Assembly: GCA_963678675.1 (NCBI GenBank)
Contig: OY783198.1
Coordinates: 21,066,684 to 21,130,683 of the forward strand
Source: Xiphydria camelus
Lineage: Eukaryota; Arthropoda; Insecta; Hymenoptera; Xiphydriidae
Length of the DNA stretch: 64,000 nucleotides
Direction of reading: 5' to 3'
The position numbers and the translations under genes were made by a program. Of this stretch, positions 46,801-56,694 are shown in pieces. The number at the start of each line of letters is the position of its first letter. Within the stretch, counting starts at the first letter, position 1. The notes beneath the pieces were generated by a model that was not told the DNA's origin, made no database searches, and saw nothing but the letters and a program-made list of their open reading frames with translations.

Positions 46801-47025
46801 ATTTCATCCCCTTATAAACGATTCCAGCTTCAGGCATCGTGATCACGCCAATGCTCGCGGATATGTGCCAATTACGCCAATTCACATTCGACTACCGATC
46901 CCGGCTCGAATTTAGGCGCGCTGCGCGTTTCCTTTTCTCGTTCTTTCTTTTCCACCGGTCGTCGATGAGCAGCGAAGAGGCATACCTACGCGTTAGTCGC
47001 AGTTAGTAAGCGAGCATTTTACTTA
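46801..47025. other. Short spacer before the foldback element
   Basis: Unique sequence ending TTA at 47023-47025, which is matched by TTA at 49731-49733 after the element. Confidence 0.6.
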
Positions 47026-48091
47026 TAGACTAAGAGCTAGTGACATTTTTCAGTGATTATTTAGTTAAGGCCTATTTTTTGAGAGAATGTTGTGGGGGGC
47101 ATGTCTAAGTGCCATCCGTGAGGATTAACCTTGATAGCGGTATGGGAGGCTGGCGGAACGCCCCCAACTTGTAAAAAATAGTGCACAAAATTATTATTTA
47201 GTTAAGACTGAAATTTTGTTTACTATTCATCTGGTAGTCCACAATTATGAATATAAATTGGCGGATCGATTGGCCGGCATTAAAAAGGTGGCGGATCAAC
47301 CTAAATATGTCGTGTGAACAATAAAATTTTTATTATTTAGTTAAGGCTCAATTTTTAATATGTTATTGAGGCAACTGTTTCAAGTGGAAATTTAAATTGG
47401 CGGAACAAAATATTGGCATTAACTACCTGGCGGAACGGTTTAAACATCCATTGTGCGCGCCTCGATTTCGTGTTGTTTGCCGCAGAATTTTTTGTATTAG
47501 GAATGCTTCTAATATAGATAATGATTTTGTTTATTTTCTGGAATCTTTTTAGTAATAATAGTAATTTAGTTTTTCCCTGGAGTTAATATTTTAGCGCTCA
47601 TTCAATATTGATGAGCTTCAATATATCAATCAAACATCAGTCTTATGTTAGGACACTCAACATTTTATTTGTGATGTCGGAAGTTTTAACAATTTTTAAA
47701 ACGGATGAATGATATAATTTTTTTTTAGAATACCCTTTTGGCATTTGACCGACGATATAGTGCTTTATACAAATATAACGAGGTGCGTGAAGTGGAAGAA
47801 TATTTTTAACAGAAATTTTTTTAAAGCGAACTAATTTCTTAGAGTAGTTATCGACTTACAAATATATGGTAGGTACTTCGTATAAAGACAATTTTAATAC
47901 CGTCAGTTGTTCGATCATCTAATCATCTTCTGTGTCCGGCCAGTCAGAATCGTCACCTTCGTCAACAGAATCCAGATCACTAGATGCTCGGGAGCCTACG
48001 TCTATAAATTTAAACAAATTGATTAGAAAAATGTAATATTTTTTGTTTATATTTACTGTTAAATCTGCATACCTGATTCAATGTCACTGTT
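47026..48091 (-). repeat. Left inverted arm of the foldback element
   Basis: This is an inverted copy of 48665-49730. It therefore contains, on the minus strand, a second copy of the last 19 nt of exon 1, the 71-bp intron (48002-48072), the last coding exon with its stop codon (47919-48001) and the 3' untranslated region. There is no upstream exon beside it, so this copy cannot encode more than a tail. Confidence 0.9.
47057..47436. repeat. Subterminal 138-bp diverged array (left arm)
   Basis: TTATTTAGTTAAG starts at 47057, 47196 and 47333 (spacings 139 and 137). TGGCGGA(A/T)C occurs at 47151, 47259, 47289, 47398 and 47428. In units 2 and 3 the pair sits at about +64 and +94 from the unit start, 30 bp apart; unit 1 keeps only the +94 site. 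This looks like an ordered array of binding sites, plausibly for the transposase. Confidence 0.85.
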
Positions 48092-48837
48092 CACATTCTC
48101 AAGAGCTCAACCTTCTCAACATTCTCAAGAGCTCTGCCTGGCTTCCACGCCCTTACAGGGTGTGATTACATCTCTTCCCGTAAAGGAAAAAATAAATCAT
48201 ATCAGTTATTGAAGGCGTTCTATAATTATCAAGAGGCATTTGAAGACCTAGGCAAAGATGATGTTGACACTTCAGCAGTGTTTCCTGTTTTGCAAGAATT
48301 TATCTGCCGGATGTATGGTGTCAAAAACGCAGACACCGTTAATGAAGCTCGTTTGGTACTCTTTAACGAAGCTTATAAAGTTGCAGACACTACGTACTTA
48401 TTTGCAAAAAACATCCGCAATTCCGACGCATCAAACTTGCCACCATGCTCAACTGAAGTGCAACAGCAACTATTGCGGAGCTCGTACATTGCCAGTATCT
48501 GGCTAAATGCAAATTTGCAACAATCAACGGACAAATCTCCAGAAAACCATGGCTGGTGCATCAACGACGGCAAGTATGAATTCGTCTGGTTTCAAGGAGA
48601 TCAATTGCCTGAATTTCTTGGAGATGTACTTGTTGAAGATTCCAATAAAAGCAACAATGATTGCAACAGTGACATTGAATCAGGTATGCAGATTTAACAG
48701 TAAATATAAACAAAAAATATTACATTTTTCTAATCAATTTGTTTAAATTTATAGACGTAGGCTCCCGAGCATCTAGTGATCTGGATTCTGTTGACGAAGG
48801 TGACGATTCTGACTGGCCGGACACAGAAGATGATTAG
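48077..48837 (+). CDS. C-terminal part of a transposon-encoded FEN1/XPG-like protein (5' truncated, one intron)
   Basis: The frame is open from 48077, just after an in-frame TGA, to 48683. A 71-bp intron follows (48684-48754, GTATGC...TTTATAG), then exon 2 at 48755-48837 with a TAG stop. The joined product is at most about 229 residues; codons up to 48091 derive from the inverted left arm, so the true protein part starts after it. The motif LPGFHALTGCDY (GCDY at 48158-48169) resembles the GSDY/GCDY aspartate motif of FEN1/XPG nucleases, and GKGK-like RKGKNK follows. Further on are LPPC, SSYIASIWLNA, HGW and FVWFQGDQLP, which I recall as a conserved series in multicopy uncharacterised invertebrate proteins. 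The C terminus is highly acidic and ends SDWPDTEDD. No in-frame ATG precedes 48311, so the gene lacks its 5' part and is probably not functional alone. Without splicing it would end at 48697. Nuclease function is inferred only from the short motif. Confidence 0.7.
48093..48134. repeat. 16-bp direct repeat at the left arm/centre junction
   Basis: ACATTCTCAAGAGCTC occurs at 48093-48108 and again at 48119-48134, immediately beside the arm boundary at 48091/48092. Such filler is typical of templated end joining or template switching. Confidence 0.8.
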
Positions 48838-49730
48838 ATGATCGAACAACTGACGGTATTAAAATTGTCTTTATACGAAGTACCTACCATATATTTGTAA
48901 GTCGATAACTACTCTAAGAAATTAGTTCGCTTTAAAAAAATTTCTGTTAAAAATATTCTTCCACTTCACGCACCTCGTTATATTTGTATAAAGCACTATA
49001 TCGTCGGTCAAATGCCAAAAGGGTATTCTAAAAAAAAATTATATCATTCATCCGTTTTAAAAATTGTTAAAACTTCCGACATCACAAATAAAATGTTGAG
49101 TGTCCTAACATAAGACTGATGTTTGATTGATATATTGAAGCTCATCAATATTGAATGAGCGCTAAAATATTAACTCCAGGGAAAAACTAAATTACTATTA
49201 TTACTAAAAAGATTCCAGAAAATAAACAAAATCATTATCTATATTAGAAGCATTCCTAATACAAAAAATTCTGCGGCAAACAACACGAAATCGAGGCGCG
49301 CACAATGGATGTTTAAACCGTTCCGCCAGGTAGTTAATGCCAATATTTTGTTCCGCCAATTTAAATTTCCACTTGAAACAGTTGCCTCAATAACATATTA
49401 AAAATTGAGCCTTAACTAAATAATAAAAATTTTATTGTTCACACGACATATTTAGGATGATCCGCCACCTTTTTAATGCCGGCCAATCGATCCGCCAATT
49501 TATATTCATAATTGTGGACTACCAGATGTATAGTAAACAAAATTTCAGCCTTAACTAAATAATAATTTTGTGCACTATTTTTTACAAGTTGGGGGCGTTC
49601 CGCCAGCCTCCCATACCGCTATCAAGGTTAATCCTCACGGATGGCACTTAGACATGCCCCCCACAACATTCTCTCAAAAAATAGGCCTTAACTAAATAAT
49701 CACTGAAAAATGTCACTAGCTCTTAGTCTA
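48665..49730 (+). repeat. Right inverted arm of the foldback element
   Basis: It contains the last 19 nt of exon 1, the intron, exon 2, a 3' untranslated region with AATAAA near 49086, and the inverse of the subterminal 138-bp array (about 49320-49700). The orientation matches a gene running toward the right end. Confidence 0.9.
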
Positions 49731-50168
49731 TTACACTTTATACGGAGGGGTTCGCCGAATCACGAATTCACTCGCGAGACTTGAGAGCGAACGTTTACGA
49801 AACCGATGATTACGCGTTACCGCCGTCGTGGAAACGGACCGTTCATGCATATGTGGGTACCTGCACATACACGAATAACACGCGAGCGGAAAGCTTTCGA
49901 CGATCACCGAGGCCGTCAAAACGCAGCTATTACGAGTACGTAACGACGATTAATTTCGAAGGGGGATAGAGTGGGGAGCGAAAGGGGAGAAAGGAACGAA
50001 ATGAAGGGGCGAACGCGAAGCCGTGATGCAGATTCTCCGCCGTTCTTCGTATATTCCTGCAGCGGTACGCGCGTGATTAAATGTTGAATTCATCCGCAAA
50101 ATGATACCTCTATTCGATTTTCTACTGTTATCCCCATTTTGTTTTGGAATGATGGAAACTATGTAGTT
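49731..50168. other. Unique DNA, no gene seen
   Basis: It begins with TTA, the right copy of the 3-bp duplication. The rest is CpG-rich and motif-free. Confidence 0.5.
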
Positions 50169-50453
50169 ACACTGAGAGAAATAATTGCTAGTCTCAAATC
50201 AATATTTCTTCAACTAAAAATATATGGTCTGAACATTTTTTAAGAATGTACATTCTTGTTCGAAAAATATATATTCTTGATTCGAAAATATTTTCGTTGG
50301 GACGAGAAATTCTTCCTGCGTTAAGAAACAATTATTCGAGTCTATCAAACGTTTTCTTGCATGAAGAAGACCATTGCTTCATCCTGGAATTATTTCATAT
50401 TTTTAACTGAAGAAAACATTTTTTTTGGCACCAGCAATTATTTCTCTCAGTGT
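50169..50453. mobile_element. Family A MITE, copy 7 (best ends)
   Basis: It starts TA|CACTGAGAGAAATAATTGCT and ends AGCAATTATTTCTCTCAGTG|TA. The terminal 20 bp are perfect inverses and the TA flanks are intact, so this copy defines the family boundaries. Confidence 0.9.
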
Positions 50454-51104
50454 ATATTTTTGAAATGCCAATAGCCCAGAACATCAAATGATAACGATCA
50501 ATATAATTCGAAAATATACAAAATACGAGGAAGAGCGCGAAATAAAATTTTACCGCATCAGAATATCGGCTCTAAAAATGTATATCGGGGGTCCGGCAGA
50601 TCCACGCGAAAGCGAGAATAAAGCCGCGAGGATATACACTTCGCGTTGAAAGGCAATGAGAGAGACGAGGTATAGATATACCCCGCTGCGCGCGCGCGCG
50701 CAACCAACGCACGCCGCGGAGGATTTATATCGTAGGAAAGAAGAGCGTGTTCGCCGGTGCAGAGGCAGCGTCATCAAGGGGAAGAGACCGTGATCCGACT
50801 ACATCTCTTATGCGCGCGATATATTACCGGGCGGGCAGGCAGCCCAAGCGGGATGTTGGTCGCGCACGTCCCATCTCGGAGCGACCTCCCCGCCGCGAGA
50901 AGACGACGACGACGACGGGCCGAGGCATTTTCGTGTTTCTCGGAATTTCTCGCAAAGTCTCGGATGATATCGCGAGAAAGAGAGAGGTCGTTTCCCTTTC
51001 CCCTTTAAGGTCAGTTTCCGCGGGCGAACGGTATTCCCGAGGCGAGCGTCACGCCATTGTGTGGGTATTTATTATTTGGGATCTAAATAGACTTGTATGA
51101 TCGT
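50454..51104. other. CpG-rich unique DNA, no gene seen
   Basis: A (CG)n run lies near 50689-50702 and (GAC)n near 50903-50916. Frames are basic and motif-free. Confidence 0.5.
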
Positions 51105-51600
51105 CACAACGTTCATACAAACTACAGTAATTGATAGTTCTAAAGTTTACGCGTTAATGAATTTCAACAGATAAATATTCTTAAATAAATTGTTTAATTT
51201 ACATTATACCTGCACTGGGATAAACAATTGTTGTGGTGCCAAAAAAATGTTTTCTTCGGTTAAAAACATGATATAAATCCAGGATCAAGACGTGGTTTTC
51301 TTCATGGAAAAAATATTCAGTAGGCTCGAAAAATTATTTTTTTTGCGGAAGAATAATAAGATATTTTTTAATCAAGGGGATGTATATTCTTCGATCACAA
51401 ATCTGTATTCCCAAAAATTGTTAAGAACATATGTTCTTGGTTCAAGAAATATTTGTTTTGATACTAGCAATTATTTATCTCAATGTGGTGTGATTCAAAT
51501 TGAACGTTGTATGTATTACATTGTATTACATTGTATTACATACAAGTATTTACGAAAAAAATTGTGCTCACATTGAACACACATTTAGCATTTTATTTGC
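51105..51600 (+). repeat. Family Q repeat, copy 2, split by family A
   Basis: The left part CAACGTTCATACAAACTACA with AATTGATAGTTCTAAAGT matches 41945-41985, and AATTGTTTAATTTACATT matches the region before the hairpin of copy 1. After the family A insertion, TATTTACGAAAAAAATTGTG matches the arm of that hairpin. A short ATTACATTGTATTACATTGT repeat lies near 51516-51540. Confidence 0.55.
51212..51487. mobile_element. Family A MITE, copy 8, inside Q
   Basis: It starts GCACTGGGATAAACAATTGT and ends TACTAGCAATTATTTATCTC and AATGTG. Internal blocks AAAAATGTTTTCTTCGGTTA and GTGGTTTTCTTCATGGAAAA match. It is moderately diverged. Confidence 0.75.
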
Positions 51601-52839
51601 ATTATTATGTATTCTGAAATCATTTGACGTCACAAATATGGTTGCTCAATGACGACAAATGAAGCGCACAACCTTGATGCATCAGATGAGCCAATACTAC
51701 CTAGAGTTCCCGTACAATATTTACGTATATTTGTCTAACCGGGAAGATTCCCAACCGTATCGAATCGGTTTTCGTCGCTCCCATTCCGTGGGGCCGATTA
51801 CACGGTTCGAATCGCGGTCGCGTTTCGCCTATCCGCGGGTTGTAAATCACGCTCGCTCGTGAATGGCGAAGAGGAAGGCAGGCGAGGGGGAGAATGATAG
51901 GAAAGGTTTTGGCGGAAGGGAGGAAAAGAGGGGGGTGGTCCGAGCGGCCCAAAAGCGTCGGGAATCGACTCGGCCGGGTGTCGTTAATAGGTTGGTAGTC
52001 GCCTGTAAAACATTTTAATTATTAATAAATAAACTCTCCGGTCGTCCGGAGGTGACGTTAAGAGCGTCGCCACCCAGCGTGTCCCGCTCGTAAATATATC
52101 TGGCGGCGACCGGGGACGCGCGGATCTCGTGTATATGGGTGTACCCCACCTCGCGCGCGTCCCTTTCCCCCGTCCGGATTTTCATGGATCTCCCTGTAGA
52201 TCGTGGCCGCGCGAAATCCCCGTCCCTTTCCTGGGAAATGACGCGCGTATACTTTCCGCAACCGTTTCAAATTAATCGTTCGTCGACGTCAATACGACGT
52301 CGTTTCGATGTCGATCGACGTGAATTCGACGTCGATTGACCGTAAATTTCTGACTGGGGGGGAGGCTCGTCACGTGTACACCTGTATAGTCGGCTCTACC
52401 TCGCGCCCATATTACTCCGGCGCAACGCGGGGAGAGCGGCACATGGTATAACCGCAGATTACATGCAAATTTTACTCCAGATTCCGCGACGAGCCGCCCA
52501 TACCGTACCCGGCCTCGGAGGGCACCACCTGCGCGCGGGGTTCGCGCCGCAATTCCGACGCTCGCGTCGATCGGTTCCGATCTTGCTCTTCCTGTAATTT
52601 CGTTCGATTAGATCGTTATTTATATTATGGAGGAGGAGGCGTGTAAATGTGGATTAGAGAAAGTCGACCTCAGACTGCATACAGTGTGCTTTTAGAATGG
52701 GAGTCAGGAGTCTGCTTCAATTAGTCTATCATCTCCATCGTCTCCCGTATTAGATTCATAAATAACGACCCGCGCGCGCGGCACGAGAAATTCAATTCAA
52801 CCCTCGACCGAGTAACTTTCCAGTCATTCCCTCGATTAT
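51601..52839. other. Unique DNA, no gene seen
   Basis: Mixed composition. Near 52276-52336 the words CGACGTC and GTCGATTG/GTCGATCG repeat several times as a short degenerate tandem. No conserved motif was recognised. Confidence 0.5.
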
Positions 52840-53307
52840 ACCGGGAAAACAGTTTATTTGCAGTTCATAACTATTTATTCGAATATGGCGAAATAAACAC
52901 TTTACCGGGCCAAATAAACGTTCGTTAACTATTACGATATTTATTTGAACAATCAAACGAGGCAACTGTTTCAGTGAAATAAACATTCTGATAGTTAACA
53001 CATAGATACCATATGAGGCTTGACCTACTCGCCAGGAAAGAAACTTCGATCACCGTTATCTCATTATCAATGCACTTTTGGCCTACATCAATATAAGACT
53101 TTATTGTAGATAAAAATATAATCGTCAAAAAAGTATTACACGAATATTAGCCAAAAGCTCATAGATAATGAGATAATAGCGATTCGAGTTTCTTTCCCGG
53201 CGAGTAAGTTTAGCCTTACACGATATTTTCTTGTCCCAACAAAATATTTATTTCGCCATATTTGAAAATACATTCATTAATTATCAATAGACTGTTTTCT
53301 CGGTGTA
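52840..53307. mobile_element. Family F element, copy 3, split by E
   Basis: The ends ACCGGGAAAACAGTTTATTT and GACTGTTTTCTCGGTG|TA match the other F copies. Inner blocks GAATATGGCGAAATAAACAC and AAATATTTATTTCGCCATAT are inverse. Family E copy 4 lies between 53015 and 53217. Confidence 0.8.
53015..53217. mobile_element. Family E palindromic MITE, copy 4, nested in F
   Basis: It starts GAGGCTTGACCTACTCGCCA and ends TTTCTTTCCCGGCGAGTAAG before TTTAGCCTT. The centre orientation matches copy 3. It is younger than F copy 3. Confidence 0.85.
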
Positions 53308-54159
53308 CACTCGCGAGAGACAGCAACAAGATCGCGCGATCATCCCGCTAGGTGTCTCGTCTCAAAGATCAGCGGGAGCCACCTTCCCCGTCTCCGCCGC
53401 GCGGTTACTTCCGGGTTACCTACGTACATACGCGCGGGGGTCGTTGCCTACGTGGACATGCGCCGCGATCGTGCCCGCGCGCGAGTTCGTGCACTCTTAC
53501 CTCGTACCCGTAACTCCTCCGCGAGACAGTGACGCAACTTAATGGCCGCATTAGCCGGCAGTTATACCGCGAACGGGTTAGAGACGCCCCGACCAGGCGG
53601 CGCTAGACCACGTCGGCGCGGATAATCCAACGCGCACCCCCGTAGAGGCACACCGCGTAGATCCGCGCGGGCGTGCAGGCCACGCCGCGGCGGTAGCGCT
53701 GCGGAATATGCGCGCGAATCGCGGGCTGTAAACGCAAGCTTAATTACCAATTAGTTGTCGCGCAAGGACACGCTTTCGCGACGGGAAATTGATTAGCGGC
53801 GTGGGACCGTCGCGCTGTAACCCGCGCCGTTATACGTAACGCGCGTATACCGACGCGCTTATGCAAATGTAGTCCGCGAAATTGCGAGGAAGTATCCATC
53901 TCGCTCGGTCGTACAACCGGAGGAGCGGAGGTTTCGTACGGTCGCGCGACATCGTTTCTCGACGCGCTCTTCCTCTCCTCGTTCCATATCGGGAAACTCA
54001 TAATCTTCCGTCGAATCGGTAGTTTGCCGTAAAGCGCGTGAGTTTCGTCACACGAATATCTACATATTATGTAGCTGTGTAATCGTCGCAGCCCACGTGT
54101 ACGGCCCGTGGTCAATCAGATACGCGAGTGAAATAAAATTAGCACATTTTAACGTCAAA
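53308..54159. other. CpG-rich unique DNA, no gene seen
   Basis: Basic frames on both strands, with no motif or element end. Confidence 0.5.
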
Positions 54160-54579
54160 CGCTGAGAGAAAAGTGAGTAGTAAAATCAACCGTAATCGCG
54201 AGGTTGAATTTTTCTGGCTGCTAGTACCATATTTACAATTAGGCAGACCAGAAATGCAGTCGAAATGAACTTTGTTGACACGGTTATAGTAACGATAAGA
54301 TTGTAGTTAGCGATAGCCGTAGACCATGGTTTGATTCATCACAAGAGTAGATCAATAATATTAACATGGTCGTGTTAACTATATATAAACAAAGTTGGTG
54401 ACATCTATCGACCATGCTGCAAGTTGACCTGGTTGTAGTAGGTAATCTCGATCTTTCGTTATTATAACCACAGAATCTTATTATTTAGAACAACTGTGTG
54501 GAATCGCGGTTGGCGCCAAAATCGACCACGATTTCTGGTGAAATTATAGTTCTTTCAACCAGATTTTTCTCCGAGTGTA
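54160..54579. mobile_element. Family I, about 420-bp element with weak TIRs
   Basis: The left end CGCTGAGAGAAAAGTGAG and the right end ATTTTTCTCCGAGTG|TA are imperfect inverses. Inside are CGCGAGGTTGAATTTTTCTG and AACTATATATAAACAAAGTT. Single copy; boundaries are inferred from end similarity to the A/B/G group. Confidence 0.5.
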
Positions 54580-54659
54580 CTCTTATGTGACATTACCTCA
54601 AATTACCAAGATTCCATTAAAATCAATGGGATTAAAACGAATCGATTAGGAATAACCCG

Positions 54660-55122
54660 GGCCGAGAAAAATAACTTGGTCAATCGAATGAAAATCCTGA
54701 AGATGATGACAAAACCGTCTGTTTGGTTAAATTGACCAATTTTTGGTCAGAATAACTAAACGTTTAGAGATTACGGAAAAAAATTAATTATACATATCAT
54801 AACGTTAACAAATTTGTGGTAAAATAGGTGGTAAAACAGAGCCAATTTATTGTTACAATAACTACAGTTTTAGTAAAAATTACAGCTGACGCTTCCAACT
54901 TCGACAAGCTTTAATATAATTTTTACTAAAATTGTAGTTATCATAACGAGAAATTGGCCTTGTCCCGAATTTACCACAAATTTTTGTCCCATGTTGGAAT
55001 AACTAAACATTTAGTTAGAATAACTAGATATTTAGTTGGACTAGTATTTCGATTAGAATAACTAAATGCATCAAACCAGATGCGTTTTGTTATTTCAAAA
55101 ACTCATTATTTTTCTCAGTGAT
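54660..55122. mobile_element. Family G element, split by H
   Basis: The left end GGGCCGAGAAAAATAACTTG leads into CCTGAAGATGATGACAAAAC and TTGGTTAAATTGACCAATTT. The right part has TAACTAAACATTTAGTTAGA, ATGCATCAAACCAGATGCGT and the end TTATTTTTCTCAGTG. Family H copy 2 lies between. It shows the full element layout for G. Confidence 0.7.
54772..54993. mobile_element. Family H element, copy 2, nested in G
   Basis: It starts TACGGAAAAAAATTAATTAT. Inner inverted blocks GTTACAATAACTACAGTTTT and AAAATTGTAGTTATCATAAC and the shared AAATTGGCCTTGTCC block match copy 1. The right end is degraded (AAATTTTTGTCCCATG). Confidence 0.75.
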
Positions 55123-56406
55123 CGATGACTGTCAACCTCGACTGTCACCCCTATCTGAAGGCAACCCCATTATACCATCTTTTATTCCTTCGACCGCACT
55201 GTATACCCATATAAGCCGTAACCACCTGCCTAGACGACTCGCCTATACCGAGCGAAACAATTTCATTTAGAATATCGCGCACAGTACCTATACGGAGTCG
55301 CCTGCAGCAATAGCCGCTTAAGAACCGCGGATCGAACACGCTCCCATACCGGCCCGCGGCACGAGGGTCGAGGTCTCGATCCAGTATAGGACTCTCTCGC
55401 GCGCGCGAACGCGACTTCGAGGCTATAAAGAATCCTAAACGCCCCGCGCAGCGGTAAGCAATCGCCGCGCGAGCAGGAGGCTCGTGTCGGCGTAGCGGCG
55501 AACAGAGCGGAATTCGTGGTTCGTATTAATTTATGCGGAGCACAGAGCGTCGCGTCGGGAAGAGCGAGAGAGCGCCGGACGGGAGAGTGGTGGTAGCCGC
55601 GCGGCGTCGTGCGGCGCGATAGCGCGAGCAGAAGCGCGCTTATATGGGTGACGCGAAGACGGCGGGTGGTGGTGGTGGTGGTGGTGGTGGTGGTGGTGGT
55701 GCGGCGGATATGTGCGCGAGGACCTTGTCGTAGGCGCGGGGCGCGGGGGTATAGCTACCCCTGCGCCTACCGCCCGTCGGGTCTTGTACACCCACGTTCT
55801 TCGCGCGGCCGGCGATAATTCAAGCGAGTACGATGCGGCCGAAAGTCGGCTTAACGTCGTATTCGATTCGCGGTACGCGATCCTTTCCCTGCTCGCGGTT
55901 TCTTCCTCTCGCTTTTTCTCTCCTTATTATCAGGAGACTCGTCCTGTCTTCTTTCTCCGTTCGCTCGAGCATCTCCATGATGGGGCGATGATTGGGGAAT
56001 GATTTTCTATTTTCTTTTAATGTTCGGGGGGGCTGTCGATTATATTTTCATTTAGCGTTAGTTCTCGCTGGCAACTTACGAGTAGTTTCTTATTTGAGAT
56101 GTCGGATTAAACATTTTCGCATTGTTTAAAAGTTTTTGTCGGATGTTCAATTTTAATAAAAAGAGTATAATTTCTGAAATCAATTTCTGGATACAGCGGA
56201 TACGATTAATTGGATATTTGCAAATAATAATAGCCAAAAAACTGAGAATGACACTGAGTACTAAAATTGGTTAAATTGGAAGTCACGGGCGGAGAAACGC
56301 TGATCTGGTTACTTGAATTAAATAATTCGGTCACGATTGTAAAGAGCTGCAGTCAATTCTAGCGGATTATTAGTTTTGTGGCGAAAAGATGTGGTCGCCA
56401 TCTAAT
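55123..56406. other. Unique DNA with (TGG)n microsatellite, no gene seen
   Basis: (GGT)n occupies about 55665-55701. GGCTATAAAGAATCC at 55420-55434 resembles a TATA box but has no supported transcript. 56030-56350 is AT-rich without structure. Confidence 0.45.
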
Positions 56407-56694
56407 CGGCGGAGCGTTTCGTCCCGAAGTCGGCCTGTGGACTCGTCAGTAAGGCTAGGCCGACTCCTGCCTAAAGGGTTCGGCCACGCTTGCAAGCGAC
56501 ATTGTCGTGAACGATTTGTCTCTCGCGATAAGAGCCACGAGCGATACCCTAAACTTCAAGAATTAAATGCTACATGAAGGATTGATAGACCGAATTTTAG
56601 AGTTTCGGGACTAATTTCCTTTCCTTTGCCGCGGCGGAACGTTTCGTCGCGGAGTCGGCCTGTGGACTCATCAGCAAGGCTAGGCCGACTCCTG
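56407..56694 (+). repeat. 62-bp direct repeat pair, each holding a stem
   Basis: The copies lie at 56407-56469 and 56633-56694. Both run GCGGA(G/A)CGTTTCGTC, then AGTCGGCCTGTGGACTC, TCAG(T/C)AAGGCTAGGC and CGACTCCTG. Within each, AGTCGGCCT can pair with AGGCCGACT around a loop of about 20 nt. The stem is identical in both copies. No host gene or known RNA family was recognised. Confidence 0.75.

Larger units (their letters stand above)
47026..49730. mobile_element. Foldback DNA transposon derivative with 1,066-bp inverted arms
   Basis: The left arm is 47026-48091 and the right arm 48665-49730. Both are 1,066 bp and I count about three mismatches by eye (near 47209, 47227 and 47299). The outer end is TAGACTAAGAGCTAGTGACA. 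TTA lies immediately outside each end (47023-47025 and 49731-49733), consistent with a 3-bp target duplication. A 573-bp unique centre (48092-48664) encodes part of a protein that continues into the right arm. A TTA duplication is typical of PIF/Harbinger, but the ends and protein do not let me assign a superfamily. The high arm identity implies recent formation, or homogenisation by copying between arms. Confidence 0.92.
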
